NCBI GenBank assembly: GCA_011032825.1
Contig: JAADJZ010000005.1
Location: 1,431,001 to 1,495,000, forward strand
Source: Massariosphaeria phaeospora
Taxonomy: Eukaryota; Ascomycota; Dothideomycetes; Pleosporales
Direction: 5' to 3'
Length of the DNA stretch: 64,000 bases
Under the pieces are notes generated by a model that was not told the DNA's origin, made no database searches, and saw nothing but the letters and a program-made list of their open reading frames with translations. Every line of letters starts with the position of its first letter. The stretch's first letter is position 1. This document shows, one piece after another, positions 43,676 to 56,400 of this stretch. A program made the position numbers and the translations under genes.

Positions 43676-46600
43676 TCAACGCCTCCTCCCATCCCTCTCC
43701 CTCTCCACACGTTCCAAATCCCGCTCCGCACTCCCCTCCGTCTTAACCCCACCGCGCCTCTCCCTCTTCGCCGCCTGCTTGCGCAGCCCCGCCGTGAACA
43801 AATTGGAAATACTGTCCGTGCCAGAGCTAGCTTTAGCGCGCTTGCTCTTGTGCGCTGCGGGCCCCGTGGGGATATCTCTATCCTTGTCCTTCGCTTTGTC
43901 GACTGCAGCCTCGGGCTCGAACTCGAAGTCGTCGCGCGAGCGCTTGGTGCTGAGCAGCGATAGGGCGCGGTCGTGCGAGTGCGAGTGCGAGTCGCTGGCG
44001 AAGGTGTCGCGGCTGCCGCGGTCGAGCCGGTCGCGTTCACGCGCGTTGCGCTCGCGTTCGGCGGCGTAGTGGTCTTGGGTTTGGGTTTGGGTTTGGGGTT
44101 GCGCGCTGGGAGACGAGGGAGTTGGGGGCGCGGAGTTGATGCTGAATTTGCGGCGGTGGTCCCGGGAGTCGCGACGCTCGCGGTCGGCGGCTGGGCCTTT
44201 GGGTGGGACGAAGCCTCGTGGCCCGGCGGGCGGTTGGGGAGGGGGCATGGTGGGGGCGCTATCTTTCTTGGTTTTACTGATGCCGCGAATGGAGAATCCG
44301 TCTGCAGAGGGGCCCGTTGGAGCATTCGGTGGCGGTGACAAGGGACGAGCAGATGTCGCTGACGATGGCTCGTTGTCGTAATCACGGTCACGGTCACGAT
44401 CTCGTCGGCTTCGGCGCGAAGACCTCGACTTCTCGTTCTCGTAGTCGCGGTTGTCCTCATCGTCACGGTCACGATCACGGCGACGCTTCCTGTCCTTGTC
44501 TTTGTCGCGGGAACGATCTTTCTCCCTGTCGTGTTCATGATCGCGGTCGTGTTCCCGTTCACGGCGATCCCGCCGATCGCGATCTCTCTCTCTTGAACGA
44601 TGTCGCTCACGGTCTCTATCACGTTCACGATGCTTGTCCTTCTCCGCTCGACTCTTGCGTCGTGCACCAGATTCGGACTGCTGATCAACTCCGCGCACGT
44701 AGTCATCGTCTCCTAGTCGTGCTTCATATCCAGGCGATCGGGAGCGCGATCGATGGCGCCTTCGGTGCTCCTGACTACGGTCCCGGTGTGAACGCGAGGA
44801 CCGATGTTTGTCTTTGTTCCGGTGACTATGATACTTGGAGTCGACTGAAGCGCTGCGCGTCCGATCCCGGCGCTCTTGTCGGTCGTTGCGGTAGTCTCCA
44901 TTTTGCTCGTCATGGAGTTCTCCACGGTCAGTGCGTTCATCGTGTCGAGATGATTCTTTGCGAGCATCCTCGTGTCGGTTCTTACGTTCGGTCTGTTCAT
45001 CTACTTTGGGCGTTGTGGACCGCTCGCGAGGCGTTCCTTCACCTGCCTCGCGTTCTGGTGATCGTGACTTCGGCTCGTCTTTGATCCGCTGATCGTTTGC
45101 AGGCGACTTGGATGCTGAGCGTGTCACCGACTTGTCCTTGGTACGCAAAGTCTCATCTCGCTCCGGCGATCGCCTTTCACAATGTTAGCACTAGTCATGG
45201 TACATATAGAAGGTGTAGACTCACGATCGGGGCTTTCTTGGTGGACTACCGGGGCGGACGTCCTGCACTGGGGTTGCGGAAGGCGGCGGTTGTGTGCTTT
45301 GTGCTTTATAGATCCTACTCGAAAAGCCTGTGTTCGGGCGGCCTTCTCGCATTGCACGAGGACCGGTCGGGGCCCCTTCCACACCCACTCCTCGAGGCTC
45401 CCCTGTCAGAACCGTAGCAGCCCCATATGCCGTATTGTATCCTCCATTGCCCCCGAAATCATTAGAATAACCACCCATTGGATTCACATATGCGCCCATC
45501 GACATATCCCCGTAGTTCGGCTCGTCCGTCTCGATCGAATCGACGGTTTGTATCGGATTGAGTCCGCCCACCGAACCTTGGTCGCCTGCTGCGGGGGTTA
45601 AAACTTCCGCACCACCACGGGTGAACGGTGACGTGGAATCAGAGGTATCTCGAGCATTGTCCTTACCTTCATGCGCGGTCTCGAGGGAAGTCTTAGCTTG
45701 CTCGTTGCCGACCACGGGTTCACGGGCAGCGGCAGGCGACTGACCGTCACTCTGCTGGGGACAAGAGACGTCAGTACGTCGTGGAGGAGTTGCCGAAGCT
45801 GGTGGAAGATTGTGAAAGGAACGTACGTGCTGCGCTGGACCAGCACGGCTGCCTGGGCGGCTGTTGGAGGGGAGCTTCCCAGGGCCTGTGCCAATGCCGT
45901 TTCCGCCAAAACTGCCGTTCCTGTTGTTCCGCTGTTGAAACGACCCCCCGGGAGCATAGGAACGATTCTGGGCAAAGGAATTGTTCGGGAAATTCATTCC
46001 GGGATATGATCCAGATTGATTAAAACCACCGTTTGCGTAGCCATACCCGCTGTTCATGCCATTCCACCCGTTCCCAAATCCGCCACCGTAGTTCATCATG
46101 TTCATATTGGCCATGTTCCCACCAAAGCCGCCGTACATGCCATTGGACATGCTGGGCATGCCGTTCATATTGCCCATCATGTTATAGTCTGCAATAAAGG
46201 GTTAGATTATACAGATGATTGTGAATGTGGGATTGAAGCTCACCCATGTTGTTGTGCATGTTAGCCCAGTTTCCAGTGTTCATCATCGGGTTCATCCCGT
46301 TCATTCCGCCAAAGCCCATGTTGAAATTGTTTGCATTGGCATTGTAGCCGTAACCACCCATGTTGTTCATGTTTATGTTCATCATCGCATCAGAATTCTG
46401 CATTCCGTTGGTAGAGTTATCCATGCTATTCTGATCAAACGTGGCGTCTTGCACTACCGCCTCCCCGTCAGGACCATCACGCTTCGCAGCCGATGAGGAA
46501 ATGCTCTCGCGGCGCTGCTCATCAGTGGTCTCCGGTTCGGATTTCTGTGCATCGTTTCGTTAGCAAGAGCTTGGACGAGCCAATAGGTGTGATAAACGTA

Positions 46601-47247
46601 CCCCGTTGTGCTCGGCGCCGGCAGAGCCTACCCGCTGACCCAGCTCGGTAGACTCAGTCGCGACGGCGGCCTGATTACTCGGGCCATCATCGCCTTCCTG
46701 TGCTGCTCCCACGCTATCGGCCTGCTTGTCCGAGGTATCACCCAAGGGCGGGCCTGCAGCTGCAGCTTCCGGTCCTGTTGCTGCGGGCACGGGCGCGGGT
46801 GCAGCGGCAGCCGCTTTCGCCTCCTCCTTCTTCTTCTGCTTGGTCAACCAGACGCGCATGGTATTGCGGAGAGCCTTGTGCGGCACACATAGGTCGCTCT
46901 CGAGGGGGTGGTGCTCGCACAAGGGGCATGTGGTCGGGAACTCGAGCTTTGCTTGACCTGCGTGATGCCGTTAGTTTCGTGCCGTCTCAATTGCATGTTG
47001 CATGAAAACGACAGGGCCTTACATGGTGTGCAGATGGGCTTGTTGCAGCATTGAAGCTTCCACGCATCCACAGCGAGCTCGCTGCAGAGGGCGCATAGCA
47101 AGTTCTTGGGCAGAGAGGGGGTCGGCAGGGTTCTAGACATTGGTCAGCACCGCGACCGCGTCTCAGGAGGAGCGACACTCACAGAGCAAATTCTTTCAGC
47201 TCCTCGGCCAGCCGGGCTGCTTTGGCGTCTGTTGCGGGGTCGGCCAT
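43676..47247 (-). CDS. RING/U-box-type protein with Met/Asn-rich middle and RS-rich C-terminus
   Basis: Six exons: 47247-47183, 47132-47023, 46957-46602, 46544-46244, 46188-45225 and 45173-43676; introns are 50-65 bp. The product is 1,097 residues. The RING-like zinc module is near the N-terminus: C35-x2-C38, C50-C51, C56-x2-C59 and C69-x2-C72, followed by a long basic helix. Next come an Ala-rich acidic part, a Met/Asn/Gly-rich prion-like stretch with (M/N)NM and GYG words, and a long Arg/Asp/Ser-rich tail (RDRDRER, SRSRSP). The layout recalls RBBP6/Mpe1-like proteins in 3'-end processing, but the DWNN domain is absent. Nuclear, RNA-linked E3 ligase activity is inferred. A 72-bp stretch in exon 5 (45826-45755) has complete splice signals and is a multiple of three, so 1,073 residues is the alternative. 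Confidence 0.85.
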
Positions 47248-47812
47248 GACGAGATGCCGCGAGCTCGCGGATTTCTCCGCAGGACGGTGAGGCTACAGCG
47301 CAGGACACGGCCCAGAAGCTCGCAGCTCACTGCAGCAACCCGAGGGCGGGAACAGGGCGATAACAATGATCGAGAGCGAATTCGCGCAGTCGTGTTGCCG
47401 TGAGACAGGTTGAATCAACGGCGGGCGGTGGAGCAGCGGGCGGGCGGTGGTGGAAGTGGTGGTGGTGGTTGAGGTGCGTCGGTTTGCTGCTGCGGCTGCT
47501 GAAATCTTCCTAACCTCCGAGCGCCCCGCCAAGCCACCATCACGTGCACCTACCTACCTACCTACCTAGCTCGGTACGACTCGGGATACCCAAATTGACT
47601 GCCACTCTGCTTTCACCCATGTTTGCCGAGAAGCCAATGTAGTCGCGCTTCTACTTCGTACATGCAGCCCGGTTTGCTGCTGTAAGCCTCGCCTTGCTAA
47701 CCCAGTCTAGCTTAGTCAACCTGCCATCCATCGTCACCACTGGGCTCGCCGCAACCTTCCAACCACAGCACAAACCGCACGTCTTGTCTTCTCGCTCCGT
47801 ACCAATTTCATC
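47248..47812. promoter_or_regulatory. Divergent intergenic region of RING gene and alpha/beta hydrolase
   Basis: 565 bp with a (CCTA)5 microsatellite at 47549-47568 and a GGTGGT-rich run near 47450. It should hold both promoters; no further gene was seen. Confidence 0.5.
47549..47568. repeat. (CCTA)5 microsatellite
   Basis: Five perfect CCTA units are visible. Confidence 0.95.
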
Positions 47813-49147
47813 ATGATACTAAGCCAAATATCCTATCTGGACTGCCTTGTGTTTCTTGTCCTGCTTGCGCCGCAATTGCTCATTCACGTCGGCCCGATCG
47901 AGACCGCAACATGGCTTCTCCAGGCCCTCCCTTCGTTGAGTAAGCCACTACATATTGTCATTGCAGGGGTATTGATGCTCACAGTCGCCCAAGTCTTCGT
48001 TTTGCCGTTCCAGTTCATCCAAGAAAGATACTTCACCGCGCATGAACGCCGGAGCCCTTTTGTGCAGCGCGCCACTGTCTTCCAGGACATCGTTATTCGC
48101 TGTGTCCGATATGCGTTCGCATTTATGCCGGCCGCCATTGGGCAAGTCTTCTTCTCTAAGCCCGTGTCGCTCCCCTTCCTACGGTTCCGGATGCTACGGC
48201 ATGGTATCGTTACCGCGCCTTTGCGTTGGACCGAAATCGACCGCGTAAGTTTCCTGTGCCGTCTTGCATATCTAGTTAGTAGCTCATCACCGCAATGCAG
48301 CCTGGCCTCAAGGGAATCTGGATAGTGCATAACAAGCAAGAGCAACCAGACGTCATCCTCTACTATTGCCATGGTAAGTAACTTACCACACTAGTTTCGG
48401 CTTCTTAATGTAGTTGACATGTTCAAAGGCGGTGGCTTCTCCATGGGATCCAGCTACTTCTACATGGAATTCTTGCTCGCTCTAGTCGCCCTCCTGAAAG
48501 ACGCTGGCTACAGAAACCCAGCATTGTTTGCCCTAGAATACACCCTCGTCCCAGATGCCGTCTACCCAACCCAGCTTCAGGAAACGCTCGCGGGGTACGA
48601 GTACGTATTGTCTATCGCTCATAGCTCAAGCCGCATATGCGTTGGCGGCGACTCCGCCGGCGCCACCCTGATCCTCAGCTTTCTCCTCTACATGACCGAC
48701 CACCCCGAACTGCGGCACCAGCGCCCCGGCCTCGCCATCATGATCTCGCCCTGGGTGAGTATCATCTCCAAAAACAACCAAAACACCGCTAGCGACTACC
48801 TCAACGCAGACAGCCTCGAGCTGTATGGGCGTCAATATATCGGGACAAAGGTTCCTGCCAACGACCCGTTAGTGTCGCCTGGCCACTGCAAAGACATCAA
48901 GAAGTGGACGAATGCGTCCCCTGAGAAGGGATGGGTGTTTCTGTTTGGCTCGGAAGAGGTCTTGGGTGGGGAGACAAGAGAGTTGATTTCGCTGCTGAAA
49001 AGTACGGGCGTGGCTGTCCGCCAGTACGAAGAGAGAGGTGGGATCCATGCGTGGCCTGTAGCGTCGCTGTACTTGGGAGCAACGCGCCATGAGCGGTTAC
49101 GCGGTCTGCAAGACATCGTGCGCGAAATCCGTAAGCGAATATCATAA
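47813..49147 (+). CDS. Membrane-anchored alpha/beta hydrolase (HSL/esterase type)
   Basis: Three exons: 47813-48244, 48301-48373 and 48429-49147; introns are 56 and 55 bp. The product is 407 residues. Two N-terminal hydrophobic helices (about residues 9-26 and 46-66) anchor it. The oxyanion-hole motif HGGG (168-171) is rebuilt exactly across the second intron. The nucleophile elbow is GGDSAG with Ser244. A C-terminal GGIHAWP supplies the catalytic His. The usual acid position reads GSEEVL, so Glu may replace Asp. By family it cleaves an ester, lactone or sterol ester at the ER or lipid-droplet face; the substrate is unknown. Confidence 0.9.
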
Positions 49148-49390
49148 CAGTAATGTTTATTCGTTATGATATCTCCTTTCTTAGCTCCATCGATTTGCGA
49201 GAAATCTAAACACTCCAATTTCCGTACTCGCCAGATTCTTCTCTCTCGTTTCCTATGCCGTTCCAGCATCCAAGTCGTTGATAGAAGGTTTCACGTCCTC
49301 TCTTGCATAATTCGTTATCAATGCGCGCCTTGGGCCATGTTACGCTCTTACCTCTCTTTATAAGACCCTCCTTAAACAGTATCTCGTATA

Positions 49391-49500
49391 GTAGTAGACA
49401 CATAGGGCTCTGACAAGATACAGGCAAAGTCTCTATATACTGCTAGAAAATCCTCTAATGTCAAAAGGATTGCCTAAAATTGCGTTTATCAGCAATGAAT
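49391..49500 (+). repeat. Diverged dispersed repeat, copy B
   Basis: It aligns by eye, in the same orientation, with 22243-22350 over about 100 bp. Shared ordered blocks include CATAGGGCT, GGCAAAG, TGCTAGAAAATC, TGTCAAAAGGAT and TTTATCAGC. The long inverted repeat of copy A is not preserved. Confidence 0.5.
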
Positions 49501-50309
49501 TCGGCTTTAGGGGGGGCTAGCCGCGACGGATCACGTATGTGAGCATTTGCCCTCAATACTACCAGCTGCTACGGCTGATCGACTGTTAAGAAAGAGTCTT
49601 CTAGCGCTTAGTGGCTTCGTAACGCTGCTGCGGCTGTGCGTTAAGAGAGCTAGATCTAGCGCGGAGCTTGGCTTGCCAGAGATCTCTCGTGGAGCATTGA
49701 AGTTGACCGACAATTTGAATCTCAAGCTATTCGAAGATTTGGCCACGACGGTTAGTCTAGCCACTAGATATTAATATTGTTGAGTTGGTAGTTGCCAATG
49801 GGGCTTATCGCATCACCAACACTACGTTGTGAGTACCTGTCCCCTTCTTCGTACGTTGGGCCGTCCTCCATCATCATCTTCCACGAAGAATATATTCCGC
49901 CTACTAGCGTCTCCCATCCCCGAGCCTGCTTGACTACAAGAAGTAGCTCGTGTGCAGCTCGTAGACAAGCTATCAAACACAGATTCACGTACATCAGCGG
50001 GTAATTCTCGCGCGGTTCGACGAGCGGTTCGTAGCTAGTAGCTACTAGACATACCAATACTGTATTTAAAAGCTCCGTCGCCGCTCTAATAACGTCTGAT
50101 TTGGTTTTCGCCCGCCCGTGGTGATCACGTGCGCCTCCGTTCATCTTGTCGCACACCGCTCTCCTCCTCTCACCACGACACACCAACCCACTGCCTAACA
50201 AGCCCCCAAGCTGCGCGGCACGCCCACCTGGCCCTACAGCTGGTTTATCGGGCCACTCCCCTCCTATCGCCCACTGTCAAATCGCGCGAGCGCCAAGCCT
50301 CCGTCAATC

Positions 50310-50345
50310 CACCTTCACCTTCACCCTCACCTTCACCTTCACCTG
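50310..50345 (+). repeat. CACCTT hexanucleotide microsatellite
   Basis: About six CACCTT/CACCCT units in a row. Confidence 0.9.
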
Positions 50346-50447
50346 GACCTCCACCACGCGCGCGCTTTTCCCAAACGGTACGCCGACGACCTCCCCGTGA
50401 TCGCTTAAAATGCGATGACTAACGGTACTCCGAGCTCCGGAGGGCAC

Positions 50448-50860
50448 TATATAAGCCGTCGCTCCCTCCTACTTTCTTCTCTCTCCAGCCTCTCGACTTT
50501 TCCCTTTTTACCCTCGGGCTGCCTCCTCCGCCTCGCTCAACTATCCACATCTGCCATTATATATGCGCAGGTAACAGGTTAGGTAAGTATCTCTCTGCTA
50601 TCTTCGGCTTCAGGTTTAGTAAGTACTTTCCCTCCTCTGCTTTCACGATCCATAATGACCACTTGCAGATCGGTTCCCTCCTCTCGCCCCTACATGTCAG
50701 AGTAGGAGCGAGTTGGATGGGGTTCTTTTCCTAACCCCTACTGATCTTTTAGCTAGATGGGCCCTGCCGTCCACCGGCTACTTTGGGCCCCAAAAAGTGA
50801 AGTAGGTTGGCATTGAACCCTAAAATTGCCACAATTTTTTTTTCATTGAGTTCCAATCCC
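50448..50860 (+). ncRNA. Possible structured non-coding RNA locus
   Basis: CTATATAAGC at 50448-50457 looks like a TATA box and is followed by a pyrimidine-rich leader, as at fungal transcription starts. GCAG/GTAACAGG (50577-50586) and GTAAGTAT (50583-50590) are splice-donor-like, and TTGCAG (50663-50668) is acceptor-like. Downstream, GGGCCC (50759-50764 and 50785-50790) encloses GCCG/CGGC, giving a stable hairpin. AGTAGG (50701-50706) pairs with CCTACT (50737-50742) around GGTT/AACC. No open frame spans it. Which RNA, if any, is unknown. Confidence 0.25.
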
Positions 50861-52160
50861 TTGGGGTTGGTCTTGAGGAAGATGTTCTCGTTCGATAGCT
50901 TGACTTGTGATGGCTTGCTTGAATGTCTCTCTTTTGAATCCTTCTCTCTCTCCTAGTGTTCAACTGTCTCCTTGCCCACTATGCATGATGCGTCTACTGT
51001 CTCTTCTCTGCCCTCTGTCCTATTTTTTTTACTTCTTCCAAGCAGTCGTGTCTACTTTGAGCACCGAGATAATTATCTTCGAGACCAACTGTCATAACGC
51101 AAGCTTAGTCAATGGACACAAGCAAGCGCAGGTAGACGTATATAAACGCGATTATTTATATCTATAACAAGTATCGTCTGGAAAAGTCGAGTGAGTAGCA
51201 AGCCATTTGCACTCGCCTTGCGTTGCCATGCTAAAGAACCTCGAGCTTGTTTATCTAGAGCTGGTGGACTTTTCGTGGTCGAACTGCATCGTGAGATCGT
51301 CGCATGAGACGAGCAGGAGTGGCATGTTTCCAAAACGGGTGGTATATGCGTTGTTGGCGCCGTGGTTCGATGATGGCCCGCATTACGTTGGGGCAGCAAT
51401 GCAGGCGGCTAGACAGGCATCTCACTACATCACCGGGACCAAATCTTCATGCCAGCGGCTAGCGCAATTAATACCGTCGTACGTACTCTACACTTTCGAG
51501 CACATCGTTCTCAATCAACATATGGCGTCAACGGCGCCAGGTTTATCTCCTAGTGGCGAAGGCAGCACGCCTGATCTCGACAAGGCTGCAACTATGAGTT
51601 TAAGCCTGTCGCGCTGCCAGGACGCCTCTTGTTGTCGAATCCGATGGAACCTGAGACGGTAATCGGACCGCAATCGGGACCTTGGGAAGGGTGTTGGGGT
51701 AAATGTGAATCACGAACCACATCATACTCTTATCGCAGCTCTCCATCCAGGACCCAGCTGTGGCGGTCGAAGCTAGAGCAAAACTCTGTCGCGGCGTTCA
51801 CTTTCATAAGCGCTGAACAGAGCTTAAAGTCATATCCAGGCGACCAAAAAGAACGTGAAGTACGAACCAGGTGCCATCATGAGATTCGTCCGATTGTCTA
51901 TGATATGAACGCTAAATATTCCAGATGTACTCTCCGGGAGCCGACCGTGTCTATGCTTTTGTGTATCCAGTTTCTAAACTTAGGTAGATGCAACGAGAAG
52001 ATGAACAATGCTGAACATTCCTCATGGAGGCTAAATTCTGGTGTGAGTTATCTTAAGGTGCGGTAACGACCGTTATCCGTTAAGTTTTTAGTGGGTTTGG
52101 AGCCTTTCCAGCGGTCTCCGTACGCCGTCGATCGCCGTGCCCGCACGCTTGTCATCCCTC

Positions 52161-53443
52161 TTATACAATTGACTGGTCTTTATACGAGTCGTACTTGCTC
52201 GATATCGTAGTCGCAGGCCCGTTTTGCGGCATTGTAGCAGTGGAAGCTTTCATCTCATCAACCTTCATATCATGCAGCACGTGTATTCCGTCTTGGTCTG
52301 AGAGAACCAGTTGCCCCTCGCTCGAGTTCGTGGATTCGGACGGCAGTCGTCTGTTTGCGCGCCGGTCGGTGAGTGTCGCTAGAGCGTGACTGGGTGATTT
52401 GGAGCTCGTATTGCCGTAGTTCCGCGTTCCCCAGGATTCGGTGATGTATTTCAGAGGGGTTTTGATGCGTGCGAGCAGTGGGCGCATGTGCAGAAGGCAC
52501 GCTACGGTTAAGTAGGAGCTGATCTCGACGTTGGAGGCAATTCGCTGGGTCCCGGCGTCGCCTTTGCGGGGTGTGAATTGGAAGAAAACGTGAAGGCGAA
52601 TGCTGGCGGCAACGACACCGCTGGGCGAATTGTTAGTCTGGGAATGTGGGGTGCTGCGAAAATGACTTACATGCTGCCCGAGAGGAATGTGGCAAGGACT
52701 CCGGCCTTCACAGGCAATGACATTTGCAGGCGCGTGATGATCGGGATAGGAACCAACAGGAGGATAACGTCGGTCACAACATTCGGGATGAAGAGATAGC
52801 TAAACAATGAGTGGAGGTCACTGCATACTCCTCCCGGTATGGAGTGATCCCATATGAATTTCGTTGGCCTAGAATTTGATATGACTCGTCAATTTCAGTT
52901 GTCTAGTCAAGACACAAAGATGGCTACGATAGCTACCCAGCAACAAACAACGGCAACAGTGATGACCTACCTGCACTGAAATATCGTGGCAAAGATGAGC
53001 GCGAGCGCAGCGGCGACAACAATGGCTGCTGTCCCGCGCAAGACCCATTTCGCCCAGGTCTTTTGGTGAAATATCTGAAGGTAGACACTTATGACGGCGA
53101 GTTTCGGTATTGCGGTTGCGAAAGCATTCAGCAAGGGGAAGGCGAATCCTCTAGCTGCCAAGGGCCCCTTCTCGCCGTACCTCTCATATGTGTTCCATAG
53201 GTCTACGGGTTGAACCGAGTCAGTATTTCTCGGCTTGAAGACTCAGGCTGAAGACGTACAGATAATCAAGGCTGCCTGTCCGATGTTCATGGCTAACGAG
53301 ATCGGTACCAATATGTCCGCGAACATAAGGTGACTTTTTTGTAGAAATCTTCCCCATGTTCGCAATGCAACGAAGGTTACATTGGTGATGATAGTTATTA
53401 TGCAGACGATAGCCGGCGCGGAATAACGAGGGCTATCAGCCAT
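52161..53443 (-). CDS. Fungal rhodopsin-like 7TM protein (PTH11/SAT-related)
   Basis: Four exons: 53443-53260, 53202-52971, 52868-52671 and 52620-52161. Introns of 57, 102 and 50 bp all keep phase. The product is 357 residues. Hydrophobic helices include IVCIITIITNVTFVALRTWG, ILVPISLAMNIGQAALII, AVISVYLQIFHQ, AAIVVAAALALIFATIFQC and the block VVTDVILLLVPIPIITRLQM. FQCRPTKFIWD after the fourth or fifth helix and the LPVKAGVLATFLSG segment are typical of the fungal integral membrane 'rhodopsin domain' family. The tail is cytosolic, Ser/Thr-rich. Members are mostly uncharacterised; some act as surface receptors or in secondary-metabolite clusters. No cluster is seen here. Confidence 0.85.
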
Positions 53444-56400
53444 AAGGATGGTAGTGGATCGAGTGTCGAACCGCTCGAACGGGCGTTGGAAATTCGGGAA
53501 GGAAGGAGTGGTTCTATTCCAAGGTGGACTGACCCTGCAGGACATATGTATATCATGCCTGTGGTCGGGACCGTGATATGCATTGCTTTTTGATTGCTTC
53601 ATTAGGTGCGGTAGCCTGTACACCGCTAAGATCGATGCTTGACTCGTACACAAACCCGGTGGTAACTCGCCATCGACATGAGTGCTATCACAAAAAGTAC
53701 ACCCAACGTTGAGCCTCCCAAATGAAGCAGAGGGTCTGTGAGGCCCCCATGCGAGGGCTCGTCGTTCGATGGGGTCCGGTCCTTCCTGCTCTCAATGGTG
53801 GAGATTGTGCGCTTGTCAGCACTACCCCCCAATCGGGTCGACAGCTCCGCTCTTTTTGTTAGTTACAGGTGACACAGTCTACGCGAGCTTCAACCTACGT
53901 TAGCGTACTCGAAAGTGGGATGTACTCCCTTGTTATGATGTAATGGGGCTGCCGGGTGCTGCAGCCTATTTCAATATGTGGGTTTCCAGATGTTCCCGGT
54001 ATCGGCATGTGGGCCCGAACACGACAGCCACAGAACAACATTATTGCTCCTCGAATATTCTGTACTAAAGAGTAGTTCGCCAGGCGAATGCGACAAGCGC
54101 CTCATGATCTCGGCCCTGAACGCTGCGTTAATTGTTGAGTTATCGTTCGATGTTGAAAACGGGAATATGAGTTGTGCAGGTAAGTATAGACGCGGTTTTG
54201 TTTAGAGAAGAGGCCATCAATCGAGCTGTTTCGTGAGGCGCACATCAATAGTGGTTCGGTCCTAGGTACGGAGTACACCGCACGTTATGGACGAACTGTT
54301 CTCTAATTTTTTCACCAAAGCTTGGTTGGCGTGTCTTTCCACGCTACGAAGCTCCTTCCCAAGGTGGACTAGGCAGTCTTGCACCTTGTTTTAGTTGGGG
54401 GGTGGGGTACTGGAGTCAACAGTGACATGCTGGCGGGATGTGGATAGCGGAAAGTCTAGGCATGAAGCCGTCAACGGCCCACGTTATCTCTAATACAATT
54501 TCGAATCGACAGTGGGGAACTATCTTACGTACCACTGAACTTGAAGCTGTTAGGTCTCGCATATCATTGTTTGAGGTTCGTCATCGTAGCTGACGGAAAT
54601 AACCCGCGACATGTTTTAAATTTGAACTTTGCGAGGTGACTGAGTACCTAGGCCGTGGCCCGTAGAAGGTCTGTGATGATACCAGAGCTGGGCCCGATGC
54701 TCAATGTCTCACGAACCGAGCTCCGACTATCTAATCAGTCTAGTCGCGCTCGGACAATTGACAAGGTTCTTGGCGCCAACCCCTGCCACATAATAGCTCA
54801 GCCTGCAGCATGGTCCAGATCGAGAATGGTTGATATGGAAGAAATTGGTATGGGAGCTAGGAATTCGCAGACGTGCTGATGTGACCATCGAACTGACTGT
54901 TGGGATTAGCCACTTGGTTAATTTCGGTGGTGTTGAAAGCGCCGTGAACACGCCGAAAGCGTGGAACGCCTGACGTGGACTTTAAGGTCTCGAGTTATTT
55001 TGGCTTCGGAACTGCTTGGAAGGACCCGCCGATCGTCCTTAGCGCTGTCAGGAGTCAGACGCCGTTACTTCAAACCCAGCCCTGTTCCCTCATGAAATTG
55101 CCGCGTACACGTATTCTCTTCACACTGCATGATTTTCCTCGGTATCTATCATCGCATTCGTTCGATCCCCTTCTGTCAACCTCCAGCGCTCGAACTAATT
55201 TCCCATAGCTCCACACTGAATGCCACTTTCTCGATTGTGGAACTCTAGACCAAGCCTTACGATCGCTCGTTTGGAACACGTAGGATCTACCGCACGGCCC
55301 GAGATTGGTACATGACTCGTTCAGTTTCCACGGACTTGCGCGATCGTGTCGATAGCCCCTTCAGCTGGTACATACCTTCTAGTAGAAGCCTCAACGAAGA
55401 CCCGCTTACTGTACATCTCGACTGAGCCTTGAACAGTTAGCAGCACATAAAGGGGTTTGTTGTTTAAACCATTTAAGGGACTGTAAGTGGGGCGACGCGT
55501 CGCATCACACCAAGCCGTTCGATATACTCCGTAAGTACCATTTAAACATAGACCAAGTTCAAAATTACCAAACATTGCTCGGACGATTTTAAAGTGCTGT
55601 TGCGACTAGGCATCAAATTCGTCCAATTAGGGCTGCACGTATGCGTCAGCCGCCGTTTCGATTGGAGCTTGTGTTCTTTTTCCTTCTGTTTCAATTCCCA
55701 CATCGCGTAATGGACCTTTTTAAAGACCGCCGGCAGCTTAGACTACTCTAAAGTGGTTCGGACGGCTTCGCACCGGGAAAAGAAACCTGCTCGTTACCGG
55801 CCGCCACCACTGATTGTTTTTGAAGTTTCAAGCATGGTTCCCATGCGTCGATGCTCACGAGCATCAAACGTGTACTTTTGGTCGAATCGGATCGTCCGAC
55901 AAATATGCGATTGGGTCTGGTACGTCAAAGTCGATGGGCGGTGTATAGAGAGCTGCGCGAGGGTCTATGGAGACGAAGCCCAAGTCCAGGTGGCTGCTTG
56001 CGGAGGTTTTGGCCTCGTCTTCGTGAAATTTTCCCCTTCTGGCTTGCCGAAATATGTCAATCAGAAAATTGTTTTTCCCGAGCCCCACAAGGTACTGGTT
56101 TCTTAGACTAGTTCCATTCCTTGGTGAACCCAGTCCCAATGGGAAATATGTCGTCACTCTTGGCCATACTGCCATTCCTCGGACGTAGTCGTCGCGGCCT
56201 AGGTATTTCATAAAGTCAGACTTCGCACCTAATATACCAATGGGGAATACCGGTGAGTCCTCGTTGCGCTACACTCTCAATACAGCTCACCACCTGCAAA
56301 ATGAAGAAATTTTGGTGAGAGAAGACGCTACTGGTACACCCAGGTTCTGGTGAGGAGTGGGATTTCTTCGGGTAACCGAGCGAATGCGATTGTTTCTTAG

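Larger units (their letters stand above)
49148..52160. other. Gene-poor stretch, 3.0 kb
   Basis: No convincing protein gene. It contains copy B of a diverged repeat (49391-49500), a CACCTT microsatellite (50310-50345) and a TATA-led CT-rich stretch with hairpins (50448-50860). Frames such as minus 50201-49764 (145 codons) and plus 51207-51662 (151 codons) have no recognisable domains and are left uncalled. Confidence 0.5.

Noticed and set aside
44080..44100. GGTTTGGGTTTGGG run resembling a telomere repeat
   Set aside because: It is an internal coding repeat (Gln-Thr on the minus strand) in the RING/RS gene, only three units long.
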